From positions 682,001 through 746,000 of the forward strand of contig CAVPJW010000004.1 in the NCBI GenBank assembly GCA_963705525.1: a stretch of 64,000 nt of DNA. The letters run 5' to 3'. This document shows positions 47,245 to 55,761 of the stretch, piece after piece (position 1 is the stretch's first letter; every line of letters begins with the position of its first letter). The stretch is from CAVPJW01 sp963705525 (GTDB taxonomy: Bacteria > Acidobacteriota > Vicinamibacteria > Vicinamibacterales > CAVPJW01). The translations under genes and the position numbers were made by a program. The notes under the pieces were generated by a model. The model searched no databases. It saw only the letters and a program-made list of their open reading frames with translations, and was not told where the DNA came from.

Positions 47245-49554
47245 TCACCCGATTTCCTGAGGATGTTCTTCGGCGGGCGCCCTGGTCGTCATGTAGTACG
47301 ACTCATACTCGGGCCGGTAATACCGAGAGTAGTAGTGAGACTGATGGTGAAAATCGACACGATTCAGCACCGCTCCGAGGAGCTTTCGCTTGGCGGACGC
47401 CAGCTCGCCCAGCGCGATCTTGGCGGCATCCTCACGGGTGAAGTCCGCCGCAACGACAAAGAGAACGCTCGACGCTTCGTCGGCGACGATTGCCGCATCG
47501 GCGACAGCCATGACGGGTGGGGAGTCAAGGACGATCCAATCGAAATGGCTGCTCAGTGACGCCAGGAGCGTTCTGAAGCGCGATGACGCCAGCAGTTCCG
47601 ATGGATTGTCGGGCGGCCCTCCTGCCGAGATGATCGAGAGACCCGCGATCTTGGTCGGTCTGACGAGCCGATCGCTCGTTTTCACTCCAGACAAGAGCTC
47701 TGAGAGACCCGGCTGCAGAGGAAGGTCGAACGTACGGTGCACAGTGGGCCGTCTGAGGTCTGCATCGATGAGAAGCACGCGCTGCTCTGCCTTGGCGAGC
47801 GAGGCCGCGAGATTGGCCGCGACGACAGACTTCCCTTCGCGCGGCCCCGTACTCGTGACCACGATCGAGAAACCACGCGATCCATTCGAGGCGGACAATA
47901 CCTTCGTTCGGATGCGTCGAAACGCCTCGCCGAAATGAGACGGGATTCCATTGCTGAGGCCCGGGTGGCTGTCCGTCTTCGGCACACACGCAATGAACGG
48001 GATCTTGAGGGCGGACACGACCTGATCGGGGGTCCGCACGCGGCGATCGAAATACTCGAGCACCGTGACCAGGCCAATTGCGAAGCACAGCCCTCCTCCG
48101 AGCGCGAAGAGGACCGATTGAACGCGTTTGGGCCGTACCGGCCACCGCGGCACTTCGGCCCGGTCGATCACCCGCACGGTCGACTTCGATTGGTCCACGC
48201 TGAGCCCCGCCTGCTTGGTCTGTCTGAGAAGGCCATCGAAGATCTCGTGGTTGCTGGTGGCCTCCCGCTGGAGCGCGCCGTATTCGATGCTCATCCGACT
48301 GAGATTCATGGCCTCACGCTTCTGCTCCTCGAGCGCGGCGGCCAGACTCTTCTCTTGCGTTTCAGCGGCCAGGTAATCGCTTTGCAGTGACTGCACGAGC
48401 TTGTCGATCTCGGCCTGGAGCCTGAGCTCTGTTGGACGAATCGTCGATCTCAGCCGTATCATCTCCGGATGCTGGTCGCCGTACTGTTCAGCCAGACTCA
48501 CTTCCTGTCGCTGCAGATCGGCAAGCTGTGACTTCAGTTGCTGTACGAATGGATTCGACAAGATGGGTCCAAAACCGTCGAGGGCTTGCCGGTCATTCCT
48601 GATAGCCAGCAACTGCTTGTAGCTGCCTTCCTTCGCAATGCGATCGGTCTTGGCCTTCGTCACCGCGCTGTTCAGCTCGCTCAGCTTCGCAACGACGATG
48701 TTCTGCCGGTCCTCGAGCGACCCCGCATTACGGCGCTCCCGGTACTCTTGCAGGGCCGCGTCGCTGGCGCTCACCTTCTGACGCTGTTCAGCCAAACGAT
48801 CAGCCAGATATTCACTGGTTCCTTGCGTCTCAGTCGATTGTCGCTGCAGCGTCTGATCTATGTAGGCTTGCGTGAGCGAGTTCGCGAGATCCGAAGCAAG
48901 CTGCGGATTCGTCGATGTGAAGGTGACTTCGACCAGCCGCGTATTGAGAACCGGCTCGACCAGGAGCTGGCTCTTGACGGCGTCAATTATCGCCGCCCGG
49001 GCGGCTGCCTCGCTGCGCGGAACGGGCTTCTGAGAGACGGCCTCGTCTTTCTTGCTCTTGCCGATGAGGGAAGCGAGCCGGTTTTTCGCTGATGCCACGA
49101 GCCCCGCGATGCTGAATCCTTTGGGCTCCTTGCCCGTGTACTCGGGACGCTCCCACAGCTTCAGGTTCTGCGTGACGCGCTCGGCAAGGGCGCGGCTCCT
49201 GAGGATCTCAAACTCGGTCTCAAAGTAGTCGCGACCCTTCGGGTTCGCGTCGCGCGTTGGATCTGGAATGGATGCGATCACCGAACCGCCTGGATCCAGG
49301 AGCAGCCTGGTGGTGGCTTCATATTCGGGCGTCGCGCCCGCGGTGATGAGCGCAGCCGGTATGAAGACAGCAAGAAACGCGGCTACCGCGGCCCACCGAT
49401 GCCGGTGGAGGATCCCGAGGTAGTCGCCAAGATGCTCTTGAGATGCCTCACGCGACGGTTTCGGCAGGCGAAACGTTTCGGGCACGCCGCGCGTGAACCG
49501 CGGTTCGGCACCGGGCTGGCGTTCAGATTCGGGCTTGACGGGGCGATCGAGCAT
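47245..49554 (-). CDS. Polysaccharide co-polymerase / tyrosine autokinase (Wzc-type)
   Basis: Inner-membrane PCP-2a protein of 769 aa that controls chain length and export of a capsule or exopolysaccharide. The N-terminal Wzz domain starts after a first membrane helix at about residues 50-75 and continues into long periplasmic coiled-coil segments (about 240-450). A second helix is near residues 490-510. The C-terminal BY-kinase domain has Walker A TGPREGKS, Walker A' LLIDADLRRPT and Walker B IVLDSPP. It ends in a tyrosine-rich tail (YYSRYYRPEYESYY), the autophosphorylation cluster. The ATG shares one base with the stop of the export-protein gene (TAATG). It works with the Wza-type protein immediately upstream. 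Confidence 0.93.
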   Translation of the reverse strand: MLDRPVKPESERQPGAEPRFTRGVPETFRLPKPSREASQEHLGDYLGILHRHRWAAVAAFLAVFIPAALITAGATPEYEATTRLLLDPGGSVIASIPDPTRDANPKGRDYFETEFEILRSRALAERVTQNLKLWERPEYTGKEPKGFSIAGLVASAKNRLASLIGKSKKDEAVSQKPVPRSEAAARAAIIDAVKSQLLVEPVLNTRLVEVTFTSTNPQLASDLANSLTQAYIDQTLQRQSTETQGTSEYLADRLAEQRQKVSASDAALQEYRERRNAGSLEDRQNIVVAKLSELNSAVTKAKTDRIAKEGSYKQLLAIRNDRQALDGFGPILSNPFVQQLKSQLADLQRQEVSLAEQYGDQHPEMIRLRSTIRPTELRLQAEIDKLVQSLQSDYLAAETQEKSLAAALEEQKREAMNLSRMSIEYGALQREATSNHEIFDGLLRQTKQAGLSVDQSKSTVRVIDRAEVPRWPVRPKRVQSVLFALGGGLCFAIGLVTVLEYFDRRVRTPDQVVSALKIPFIACVPKTDSHPGLSNGIPSHFGEAFRRIRTKVLSASNGSRGFSIVVTSTGPREGKSVVAANLAASLAKAEQRVLLIDADLRRPTVHRTFDLPLQPGLSELLSGVKTSDRLVRPTKIAGLSIISAGGPPDNPSELLASSRFRTLLASLSSHFDWIVLDSPPVMAVADAAIVADEASSVLFVVAADFTREDAAKIALGELASAKRKLLGAVLNRVDFHHQSHYYSRYYRPEYESYYMTTRAPAEEHPQEIG

Positions 49555-50419
49555 TAGAACAACCTCGCATGCACCATGATCGTATCGCCCGGCTGCACAA
49601 CATCGTCCAGCCCGACTTTGATCTCGGTTTTCTTCCCGTCGACAATCCGGATGATCTTGATACGACCCGTTGACCCCAGCCGCGTCACACCGCCGGCCAG
49701 CGAGATGGCCTGAAGCACCGACATGCCCTTTTCCATGGCCATCGTTCCAGGCCGGTTCACCTGGCCCAGCACAAAGATCTGCTCGGCGCGCGGAATAAAT
49801 ACCGTATCGCCCTTCTTGAGGATCGCGTTCTGAGACAACGTGCCGCTTCTCACCTCGCGAACGCTCACCCTGAGGAGCTCAGTGGCCCCGTCATGGCCAG
49901 GAAGGGTCGGGCCTTCCACCATTCGCCCTTCGGCGGGCCGCACGACGACCAGTTCGCCGCCTGCGCTCTCTGTGAGAGAGCCTGCTCGCGCCAAGGCCTC
50001 GAGGAGCGTCATGCGACCGGTAATGGTGATGATCCCTGGCGTCCGCACTTCGCCGATGACGAAGATTTGCTGACTCTGATACTCCGCGACGGCTACCGTC
50101 ACCTGCGGATTTCTGAGGTAACCCTTGAGCAGCCGATCTCTCAGGTCGGTCTCAATCGCCGGGGCCGTCAAGCCATTTGCCTCGACACGGCCGATCAGGG
50201 GAAAGCTGAACCCACCGTCCGCCTCGACCCTGAAACGGCCAGACAAGGATGGCTGCTGCCAAACCGTGATGTTGAGCACATCATGGGGCCCGACGATGTA
50301 CTCGGGATCCTGTTGGCCGGCCGGCACGACCGGGGCATCCTGGGAAGCCTCGGCGGCCTGGGCGCGCGGTCCACCCCGACAAATAAAAGCCAGACACAAA
50401 GGCAGACTGCTGAACGCAT
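49554..50419 (-). CDS. Polysaccharide export protein (Wza/OtnA-type), one-base frameshift
   Basis: Outer-membrane export protein of about 288 aa, forming the exit channel for the polysaccharide together with the Wzc-type kinase. The mature part carries the poly_export domain (YIVGPHDVLNITVW) followed by two SLBB domains (IFVIGEVRTPGIITITGRM and IFVLGQVNRPGTMAMEKGM). A signal peptide starts at the ATG at 50419 (MRSAVCLCVWLLFVG) but is in another frame from the rest. One missing base near 50366 accounts for this and would join it to an AQA-type cleavage site. The alternative in-frame start at 50504 gives no signal peptide, so I reject it. Confidence 0.87.
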
Positions 50420-50487
50420 TTGCTTGATCCTTGATTCTCTGGATACCTGGATACCTGCTCGAAGCGAAGGCCTGTCGTTCCGCCGCC

Positions 50488-51747
50488 TCAGTACCCTTGC
50501 TCAAACGGGATCGGCCGATCCAGCCTCAGATAGCGACCCGAGCCGTACGTCATGAAGAAGATGATCCGTGTTGCAGTGTAGGCCTGCTCTCCCGTCTTCT
50601 CGACATGCTCGAACGTCGTCCCTATTCTAATTCGCTGTTGAATCCGATACCCCAGACCGCCTCCCGCCGAGAAGTAATGATCCACGAGGCCAAGACCGCC
50701 GGGTAGCCCGGCGTATCGATAGTCCAGGGCGCTGTAGCCACCAAACGTCATCAGCTCGATGCGATCCCAGAGTCTCTTGTTATAGTTGCCGTCGAAGCCG
50801 GTCTGCACGAAATAGCCGAGGCTCGTATCGAATGAAAACTGTACGTCCCGGCCGAAATGAAGGGTCAGGATATCTCCGCCCGCGCTGACGTGGCTCAGAT
50901 GACCGTTCGCGACCCAGCCGTTGAAGTCGGCCACGCCCGACGCCTTCGACGTGAAATGTCGGTAGCCGACGTAGCCGTTCCCGACGAACCACGCAAGCTT
51001 CGAGAATTCCATCCCTCCCATGATCCGGAGGCTATCCCCGTCTCGTTCAGGAGAATAGACGAATCGGTCCTGAATGAAGTCGACGTTAGCGGAAAATGAC
51101 GTCAGAGGCGTGATCAGGTAGCCGACGCCTCCTACGTACACATTTGTATCGCGGTTCAGTTTCTCTTGCAGACTGGAATCCTGATAGACCGCCGAGGCGT
51201 CATAGTTGATCCGATTCCAGTTGGCCCCGCCCGTCACCGAGAAGCGATCGGTCAACCACGTGGACGCTCCCGCGTTGAACTGATTCTCCACGCGCAGCGA
51301 TCGTTCGCCGATCTCGAATCCGGTGGGTCTCGCATTGGTGCGGCGAGCAGAGTATGAGACGTAGGGACGAAACGGATTGTCTGCGAGGCGAAACCCGAAG
51401 TTATAAGCCCAGTTGTTCGCACTCTCGTTCGAGTGCTCCTGGAGATGGACGAACTCGGCAGCGGCCTGGCTGTTGAAGCGCGCCTTACCCGCGGTGTAAA
51501 AGGCCTCGGCCTGTGGCACCGCGTACGTTTCATAATCCGAGACCCCGCCCGGTTCCCGGCTGATATTCGAATCATAGCCAGTCGAGAATACGACTCCGGG
51601 AGTGAAAGCGAACGAGCCATATTGGAACCGCGCTTCGTCGGCCGGATTCGGTTCGGCATCGATACTCTGAGCAAGTGTCGCCGCGGCAGGGAGGACTGCC
51701 AGTGCCAGTGTCGCGAGGCCGAGCCGGCAGATCTGTGTCGCATTCAT
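50488..51747 (-). CDS. Outer-membrane beta-barrel protein of the exopolysaccharide operon
   Basis: Secreted protein of 419 aa with a clear signal peptide (residues 1-27, ending AATLAQS) and a body of alternating hydrophobic/aromatic strands such as VSYSARRTNARPTGF and WFVGNGYVGYRHF. It ends with an amphipathic strand. This is the pattern of outer-membrane beta-barrels encoded next to Wza/Wzc genes (the EpsX/BBP2-like group). It is the first gene of the operon and probably helps the polymer cross the outer membrane; the exact role is inferred from position. Confidence 0.8.
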   Translation of the reverse strand: MNATQICRLGLATLALAVLPAAATLAQSIDAEPNPADEARFQYGSFAFTPGVVFSTGYDSNISREPGGVSDYETYAVPQAEAFYTAGKARFNSQAAAEFVHLQEHSNESANNWAYNFGFRLADNPFRPYVSYSARRTNARPTGFEIGERSLRVENQFNAGASTWLTDRFSVTGGANWNRINYDASAVYQDSSLQEKLNRDTNVYVGGVGYLITPLTSFSANVDFIQDRFVYSPERDGDSLRIMGGMEFSKLAWFVGNGYVGYRHFTSKASGVADFNGWVANGHLSHVSAGGDILTLHFGRDVQFSFDTSLGYFVQTGFDGNYNKRLWDRIELMTFGGYSALDYRYAGLPGGLGLVDHYFSAGGGLGYRIQQRIRIGTTFEHVEKTGEQAYTATRIIFFMTYGSGRYLRLDRPIPFEQGY

Positions 51748-51793
51748 GCCCTTGACTGCGCTGCATCGATGAGGCCACCCTCCCTAAACGCCA

Positions 51794-51819
51794 ATTATCA
51801 CTATAATTATCACATTATA
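51794..51819 (-). promoter_or_regulatory. AT-rich promoter with tandem ATTATCAC repeats ahead of the exopolysaccharide operon
   Basis: The 195-bp gap upstream of the beta-barrel gene holds the most AT-rich stretch I noticed in the window. Two identical octamers ATTATCAC (51794-51801 and 51806-51813) lie 12 bases apart. A perfect minus-strand TATAAT (51819-51814) abuts them, about 67 bases before the start codon. No good -35 is visible at 17 bases, which fits an activator-dependent or regulated promoter. The octamer pair is a candidate operator. Confidence 0.45.
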
Positions 51820-51942
51820 AATGACTTAACTTGGCTTACCACGATTACGCATTGACACCACCCCAGAGGAAGACTTCCTCACACGTGCAAAAAGTCGCCA
51901 TTTTAATGCCAGAGCTGGTTCAGTCAGCCAATTGACCGCCGA

Positions 51943-53364
51943 TCAGGCCCATTGTTCTGGGAGGGTCATTATCTTCCTGGGCTCGTTTCTGAGGGCATCC
52001 TTCGCTCGACTCTTCGCGCGACCGGCCGCCTTTTGCGGCGCCTCTTTTGCTCCACGCTTCGTGCCCTGCTTCGCAGCCGTCGTCAACGCTTTGATGTCGG
52101 GGCCGACCGTCGGCTGATCGAGCGGACCGCTGATGTGAAGCGGCACAGCGACCCAGCCCGATGAGTCGGCGAGCGCGTCGAGCACGTTTGCGCCCACGCC
52201 GTCGATCTTCAGCCCCTGCCGCGGTGTCGCAAGACCGAGATCGATATCGACTGCGCCCTCGAGCGCCGCCGTGCCTTGGAGATCCACGCGCGCGCTTTCA
52301 CTCTCGAAACGGAACGGGGCGAGCGTCAGAACCTCGTGTGCGAGAGAAAACGACGCCGCGGTTGCCTTGTACGGCGACGCGACCAGCGTCGGCTTTCCCA
52401 GAATCTTGTCCACTGTCCGCAAGGCCGGGATCGACGGAAGCGTGCCGGCCGAGAGCGTCATCCTGCCGTGCGCCGTCATCCCTGCCGGCGCCGGACCGGC
52501 GCCCTGGGCGGTCAGTTGCAGCGCACCGGGTCCAAGCCCGCTGGTCGCGCCCACCATCTTGTTCAGGTCGATCGCCTTGCCGCTCGCCTCCATCGTGTAC
52601 GTGAACGGCGCCGGATTGAAATCAAGGTGCATCGTCGATGAAATCTGGCCGTAGTCGGTCGTGAGGCCAAGCGACGGCATGTCGACGACAGCGTTCGCCA
52701 GCTGCAGCTGTGCTCTCGCGTCTCGAACGGCCAGCGTTCCGAACGTGCCTTTGGCGAGCCCGATGGTGCCGTGCCCCGAAAGGGCCGCCAGCGATTGGAG
52801 CTCCGGATTGACCTTCAGGTCGTTGAGCGTGATGTTCAATTCCTCGAGGCGCGTCACGTCTTTGCCTTGGTGAAGCGTCAACGTGCCATCCACGACGGAC
52901 AGTTCACGGAGATCGAGCGCCAGGCGGCGCGATTCCGCCGACGATGGCTCTTCCGCGCCCGGGCCCGGCGTCTCCTGCTTCCGGGGTTCGGCTTTCATTG
53001 GAGGTTTCTCGTGGCTCGCGGTTTCAGAAATCTCAATCTGCGGCCGCTCGAAGATCGCCTTGTCGATGGCGACGGTTCCCGCGAATAGCGGAGCCAGGCG
53101 ATGAGCAAACACCATGCGGTCGAGCGTGAGGTGAAACTCGCGTCCCTCGACGGTCGACGAAGCTTCCGCGCCCTCGAGGAAGAGTCCGTGCACCAGATTC
53201 AGGCGAAACGCGCGCGCGGTGACCCGAACACCCGTCGCTTGGCGGATCTGGTCCACGAGGATCTGACCGAGTCGCGGCGAGTCGAAATCGTGGAAGAGGA
53301 TGAAGACACCAAGACCCAGAAGGACGAGCCCGAGAATCAGGATGACCTTGATCGCGGTCTTCAC
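51943..53364 (-). CDS. AsmA-family protein
   Basis: Protein of 473 aa with one N-terminal membrane helix (ILILGLVLLGLGVFILF) followed by a long beta-rich periplasmic region. This is the AsmA/TamB-related architecture of proteins implicated in lipid transport and envelope biogenesis. Recognisable pieces are the FDSPRLGQILVDQI start and repeated 'L..GTL.....V' strands. A glycine/alanine-rich section precedes a lysine/arginine-rich tail (KRGAKEAPQKAAGRAKSRAK) that is unusual for the family. The GTG start has a GAGG ribosome binding site about ten bases upstream. It is transcribed toward the exopolysaccharide operon but is separated from it by a 195-bp promoter-like gap. Confidence 0.78.
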   Translation of the reverse strand: MKTAIKVILILGLVLLGLGVFILFHDFDSPRLGQILVDQIRQATGVRVTARAFRLNLVHGLFLEGAEASSTVEGREFHLTLDRMVFAHRLAPLFAGTVAIDKAIFERPQIEISETASHEKPPMKAEPRKQETPGPGAEEPSSAESRRLALDLRELSVVDGTLTLHQGKDVTRLEELNITLNDLKVNPELQSLAALSGHGTIGLAKGTFGTLAVRDARAQLQLANAVVDMPSLGLTTDYGQISSTMHLDFNPAPFTYTMEASGKAIDLNKMVGATSGLGPGALQLTAQGAGPAPAGMTAHGRMTLSAGTLPSIPALRTVDKILGKPTLVASPYKATAASFSLAHEVLTLAPFRFESESARVDLQGTAALEGAVDIDLGLATPRQGLKIDGVGANVLDALADSSGWVAVPLHISGPLDQPTVGPDIKALTTAAKQGTKRGAKEAPQKAAGRAKSRAKDALRNEPRKIMTLPEQWA

Positions 53365-53374
53365 AGGGGTTTCC

Positions 53375-53491
53375 TCAGGCTTCCAGACTTCGGGCCAGGC
53401 CCGGCTTCAGGCTTCAGGGCTTCGGGATCTCAGGGCTTCGGGCTCCAGGCGTCGGCATCGCTCATGGCTCATGGCTCATTGCTCATTGCTG
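53375..53491. repeat. Degenerate short tandem repeats in an intergenic gap
   Basis: The gap between the AsmA-like and CBM9-like genes consists of imperfect CTTCAGG/CTTCGGG units (53391-53450) followed by GCTCATGGCTCATGG and GCTCATTGCTCATTGC units (53458-53490). It has no open reading frame of interest. The arrangement looks like slippage-generated low-complexity spacer. Confidence 0.7.
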
Positions 53492-54625
53492 TCAGTATCC
53501 CGTCACCATGTTGACGCTCACGAGCCGCGGCGCGACGCGGGCCAGCTCCTGGCCGCTCTTGTCGTAAACGATCCCGGTCACGTGATGGAGGCCCGGCGGC
53601 GCCATGTCGGTCGGCCACGACGCCGTCGCACGCCTGAAATGGCCCTCCGCTGAAAACTCCTCGATGGTCCCGTCGTACTCGCCGAGCGTCTTGCCGCTGA
53701 GATCGGTCAGCACGAAAGCGACCCGGCCGACTCGATCCGCATGGGTCGGCGGCAATGCCATCTGCCCCGTCACCATCGCACGAGTCTGCTGCGTCCAGGC
53801 GGTATCACAGCGCATCGGCGCCATCACGGCTCCACACTGGCGCCAGTAAGCCTTCTCGAACTTTTCGACGAGCTGCACTTTGCCAAGGCTCGCGGGCTGT
53901 TGAACGGACAATGGACTGCCGAACGCGAATGTCCTGAACACTCGAGGCCCGCCATCCGAGTAGCACAGCTCCGCATCGAGCGCGATGACAGTGCCGGTCG
54001 CTGCGCGGAAGCCGGGAAAATTCGCCCACGGCAGCTTGAACTCTACTTCCGAACCAGTGGAGGTCCTTCGTGCCGCCACCTCGACGCCAATCTTCGGAAT
54101 GGCGTCGAGGTAACCGGGGCGGAGGCAGAAGCGGGGCTGCAGTTGGTCATTCTTGTATGCGGTCCAGTAGCAGTGAACGGCGCCCTTGCCCCATTCAGTG
54201 TTGCGGAACTGCTGGTCGCGACGCGTGTCGAAATACCACTCCACCGCGTCGCCTTCCCACAGCTGATCGTCCGGGGCGTTGTTCGCCGGCTTCTCATCGA
54301 GCGTCCGGAGGCCGGCATAGAACGCCTCGTCATCCCACATGTAGAAGAACTGAGCCGGACGATTGTGCACGTCCTGATTGAAGTACTCGACGGGCGTCGC
54401 GAACGCATTGCTGAACTCGGTCAGATCCCCGTCGATCTTCATGCTCGCAGGCGCGCGAGTCGCCACACCGCGCACGCCGTCCTCGAGGCCGCTGGCGGCC
54501 TGTCTGGCGACGCCAGATCGACGTGACGGACCGGCTGACGCCGTCAGACCAACAAGGACGATCGCCACCATCGCGGGCGTCAATGCGCCTCGGGCGCGAG
54601 CGATCCAGACCCCCGCCTCTCTCAT
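53492..54625 (-). CDS. Secreted carbohydrate-binding family 9-like protein
   Basis: Exported protein of 377 aa. An N-terminal hydrophobic segment (MVAIVLVGLTASAG) serves as signal peptide. The body matches the CBM9-like fold found in bacterial secreted proteins: DGDLTEFSNA, an aromatic FYMWDDEAFYAGLR core, and LWEGDAVEWYFDT, followed by a strand-rich C-terminal domain. Such domains bind sugar chain ends, but here no catalytic module is attached. A strong AGGAGGAG ribosome binding site precedes the ATG. It is divergent from the sugar isomerase-like gene with only about 43 bases between start codons, so the two share a promoter region. Confidence 0.72.
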   Translation of the reverse strand: MREAGVWIARARGALTPAMVAIVLVGLTASAGPSRRSGVARQAASGLEDGVRGVATRAPASMKIDGDLTEFSNAFATPVEYFNQDVHNRPAQFFYMWDDEAFYAGLRTLDEKPANNAPDDQLWEGDAVEWYFDTRRDQQFRNTEWGKGAVHCYWTAYKNDQLQPRFCLRPGYLDAIPKIGVEVAARRTSTGSEVEFKLPWANFPGFRAATGTVIALDAELCYSDGGPRVFRTFAFGSPLSVQQPASLGKVQLVEKFEKAYWRQCGAVMAPMRCDTAWTQQTRAMVTGQMALPPTHADRVGRVAFVLTDLSGKTLGEYDGTIEEFSAEGHFRRATASWPTDMAPPGLHHVTGIVYDKSGQELARVAPRLVSVNMVTGY

Positions 54626-54668
54626 GGCTTCTCCTCCTCGATTCGAGGCTTGATACTATAAGTCACCG

Positions 54669-55646
54669 GTGCGCACTCTCAACCGCCGACGGTGCCTGAA
54701 GATGCTGGGCGTGGGCGCGGGGACGATCTTGTCCGCGTGCGTCGCCGCGCCGGGAGAAGCCTTCGAACGGCGCGGTCCGCGGGTCGCACAGGGGCACATT
54801 CAGTCGCGGCTGGGCCTGCAGCTCTTTACCGTGCGTAAGCTGTTGGATCAAGACCTTGAAGGCACGCTGGCGGCCATTGCGGCCATCGGGTACCGCGAGG
54901 TCGAGATGTTCGGCTTCGGCGGCAACGCGTTCATCAAAGATCCGCTCTTCGGGCTCACCGCCGCCAACTTGCGGCGAACGTTCGAGCGACATGGCCTGGC
55001 TGTTCGGTGCGCACAAATCTCGGCGCGGATCGCAGAAGTGCGACCGATCGCCGACATCGCCGCCACGCTCGGCATCCGAAATCTGATCGTCGCGATGCCG
55101 GCGGAATTTCTGACGATCACGGCGGCCGGTCCGGTCGTGTCCGCGGTCAAGGACGCCGATCAGATCGAGCAGATCGCAGAGGGTCTCAACACGCTCGGTG
55201 AAACCTGCCGATCGAACGGCCTGCGCCTTGGCTACCACAATCACCACATGGAGTTCGCAGCGCTCGGACCGACGCGTGCCTACGATCTGCTGCTCGCGCG
55301 GACGGATCCCCGGCTGGTCTGGATGGAACTCGACGTCGGCTGGGTGAAAGCCGGCGGCGCCGACCCTGTGGAGTATCTGTCAAAGTACGCGGGCCGCTTC
55401 GTGTCCTGCCACTTGAAAGATTTCGCTCCCGATCGTCCATTGCCGCCGGGCTCGTCGGCACCGATTCCGGACATGTTGCGAATGGTGGCGCCGGGTGACG
55501 GCCAAGTGGATTTTGCCGCCGTGCTTGGCGAGATGGATCGGCAGGGAATCGAGCACGGATTCGTCGAGGCTGATCTGCCCGACGATCCGCTCGATGTCGC
55601 GCGCCGCGGGTTCAGCTACCTGACGAACCTGAAAACGAAGGCGTGA
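54669..55646 (+). CDS. Tat-exported sugar phosphate isomerase/epimerase-like protein (TIM barrel)
   Basis: Xylose-isomerase-like TIM-barrel protein of 325 aa. The N-terminus has a twin-arginine signal (NRRRCLKMLGVGAG) followed by LSAC, so it may be an exported lipoprotein. The barrel shows LGLQLFTVRKLL, YREVEMFGFGG, LGYHNHHMEF (metal-binding His/Glu region), ELDVGWVKAGG and HLKDF. The enzymatic substrate is not known; relatives act on sugars, inositols or keto-sugars. The GTG start lies about 43 bases from the divergent CBM9-like gene. The 3' end converges on threonine synthase with a 27-base gap. Confidence 0.82.
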   Translation: MRTLNRRRCLKMLGVGAGTILSACVAAPGEAFERRGPRVAQGHIQSRLGLQLFTVRKLLDQDLEGTLAAIAAIGYREVEMFGFGGNAFIKDPLFGLTAANLRRTFERHGLAVRCAQISARIAEVRPIADIAATLGIRNLIVAMPAEFLTITAAGPVVSAVKDADQIEQIAEGLNTLGETCRSNGLRLGYHNHHMEFAALGPTRAYDLLLARTDPRLVWMELDVGWVKAGGADPVEYLSKYAGRFVSCHLKDFAPDRPLPPGSSAPIPDMLRMVAPGDGQVDFAAVLGEMDRQGIEHGFVEADLPDDPLDVARRGFSYLTNLKTKA

Positions 55647-55659
55647 CGTTCGAGAGGGC

Positions 55660-55761
55660 GGGATCCGCGCGCGTCAGGTGCGGCTGTTCACGACCGCGGA
55701 CAGCGCCTGACGATCGAGAGGAATCGGCTCCAGCCGGGACACCAACTTCCGCGCGGATCCC
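55660..55761. repeat. 12-bp perfect inverted repeat spanning the thrC 3' end
   Basis: GGGATCCGCGCG at 55660-55671 is matched by its exact complement CGCGCGGATCCC at 55750-55761, with a 78-base loop that contains the thrC stop. In RNA this could fold into a long hairpin at the convergent gene ends. A function in ending transcription or protecting the mRNA end is conjecture. Confidence 0.4.

Noticed and set aside
50420..50504. In-frame upstream start for the Wza-type protein
   Set aside because: It gives no signal peptide, while the ATG at 50419 in the adjacent frame encodes a clear one; a missing base explains the difference.
53386..53490. CRISPR array
   Set aside because: The units are short, imperfect and without unique spacers.
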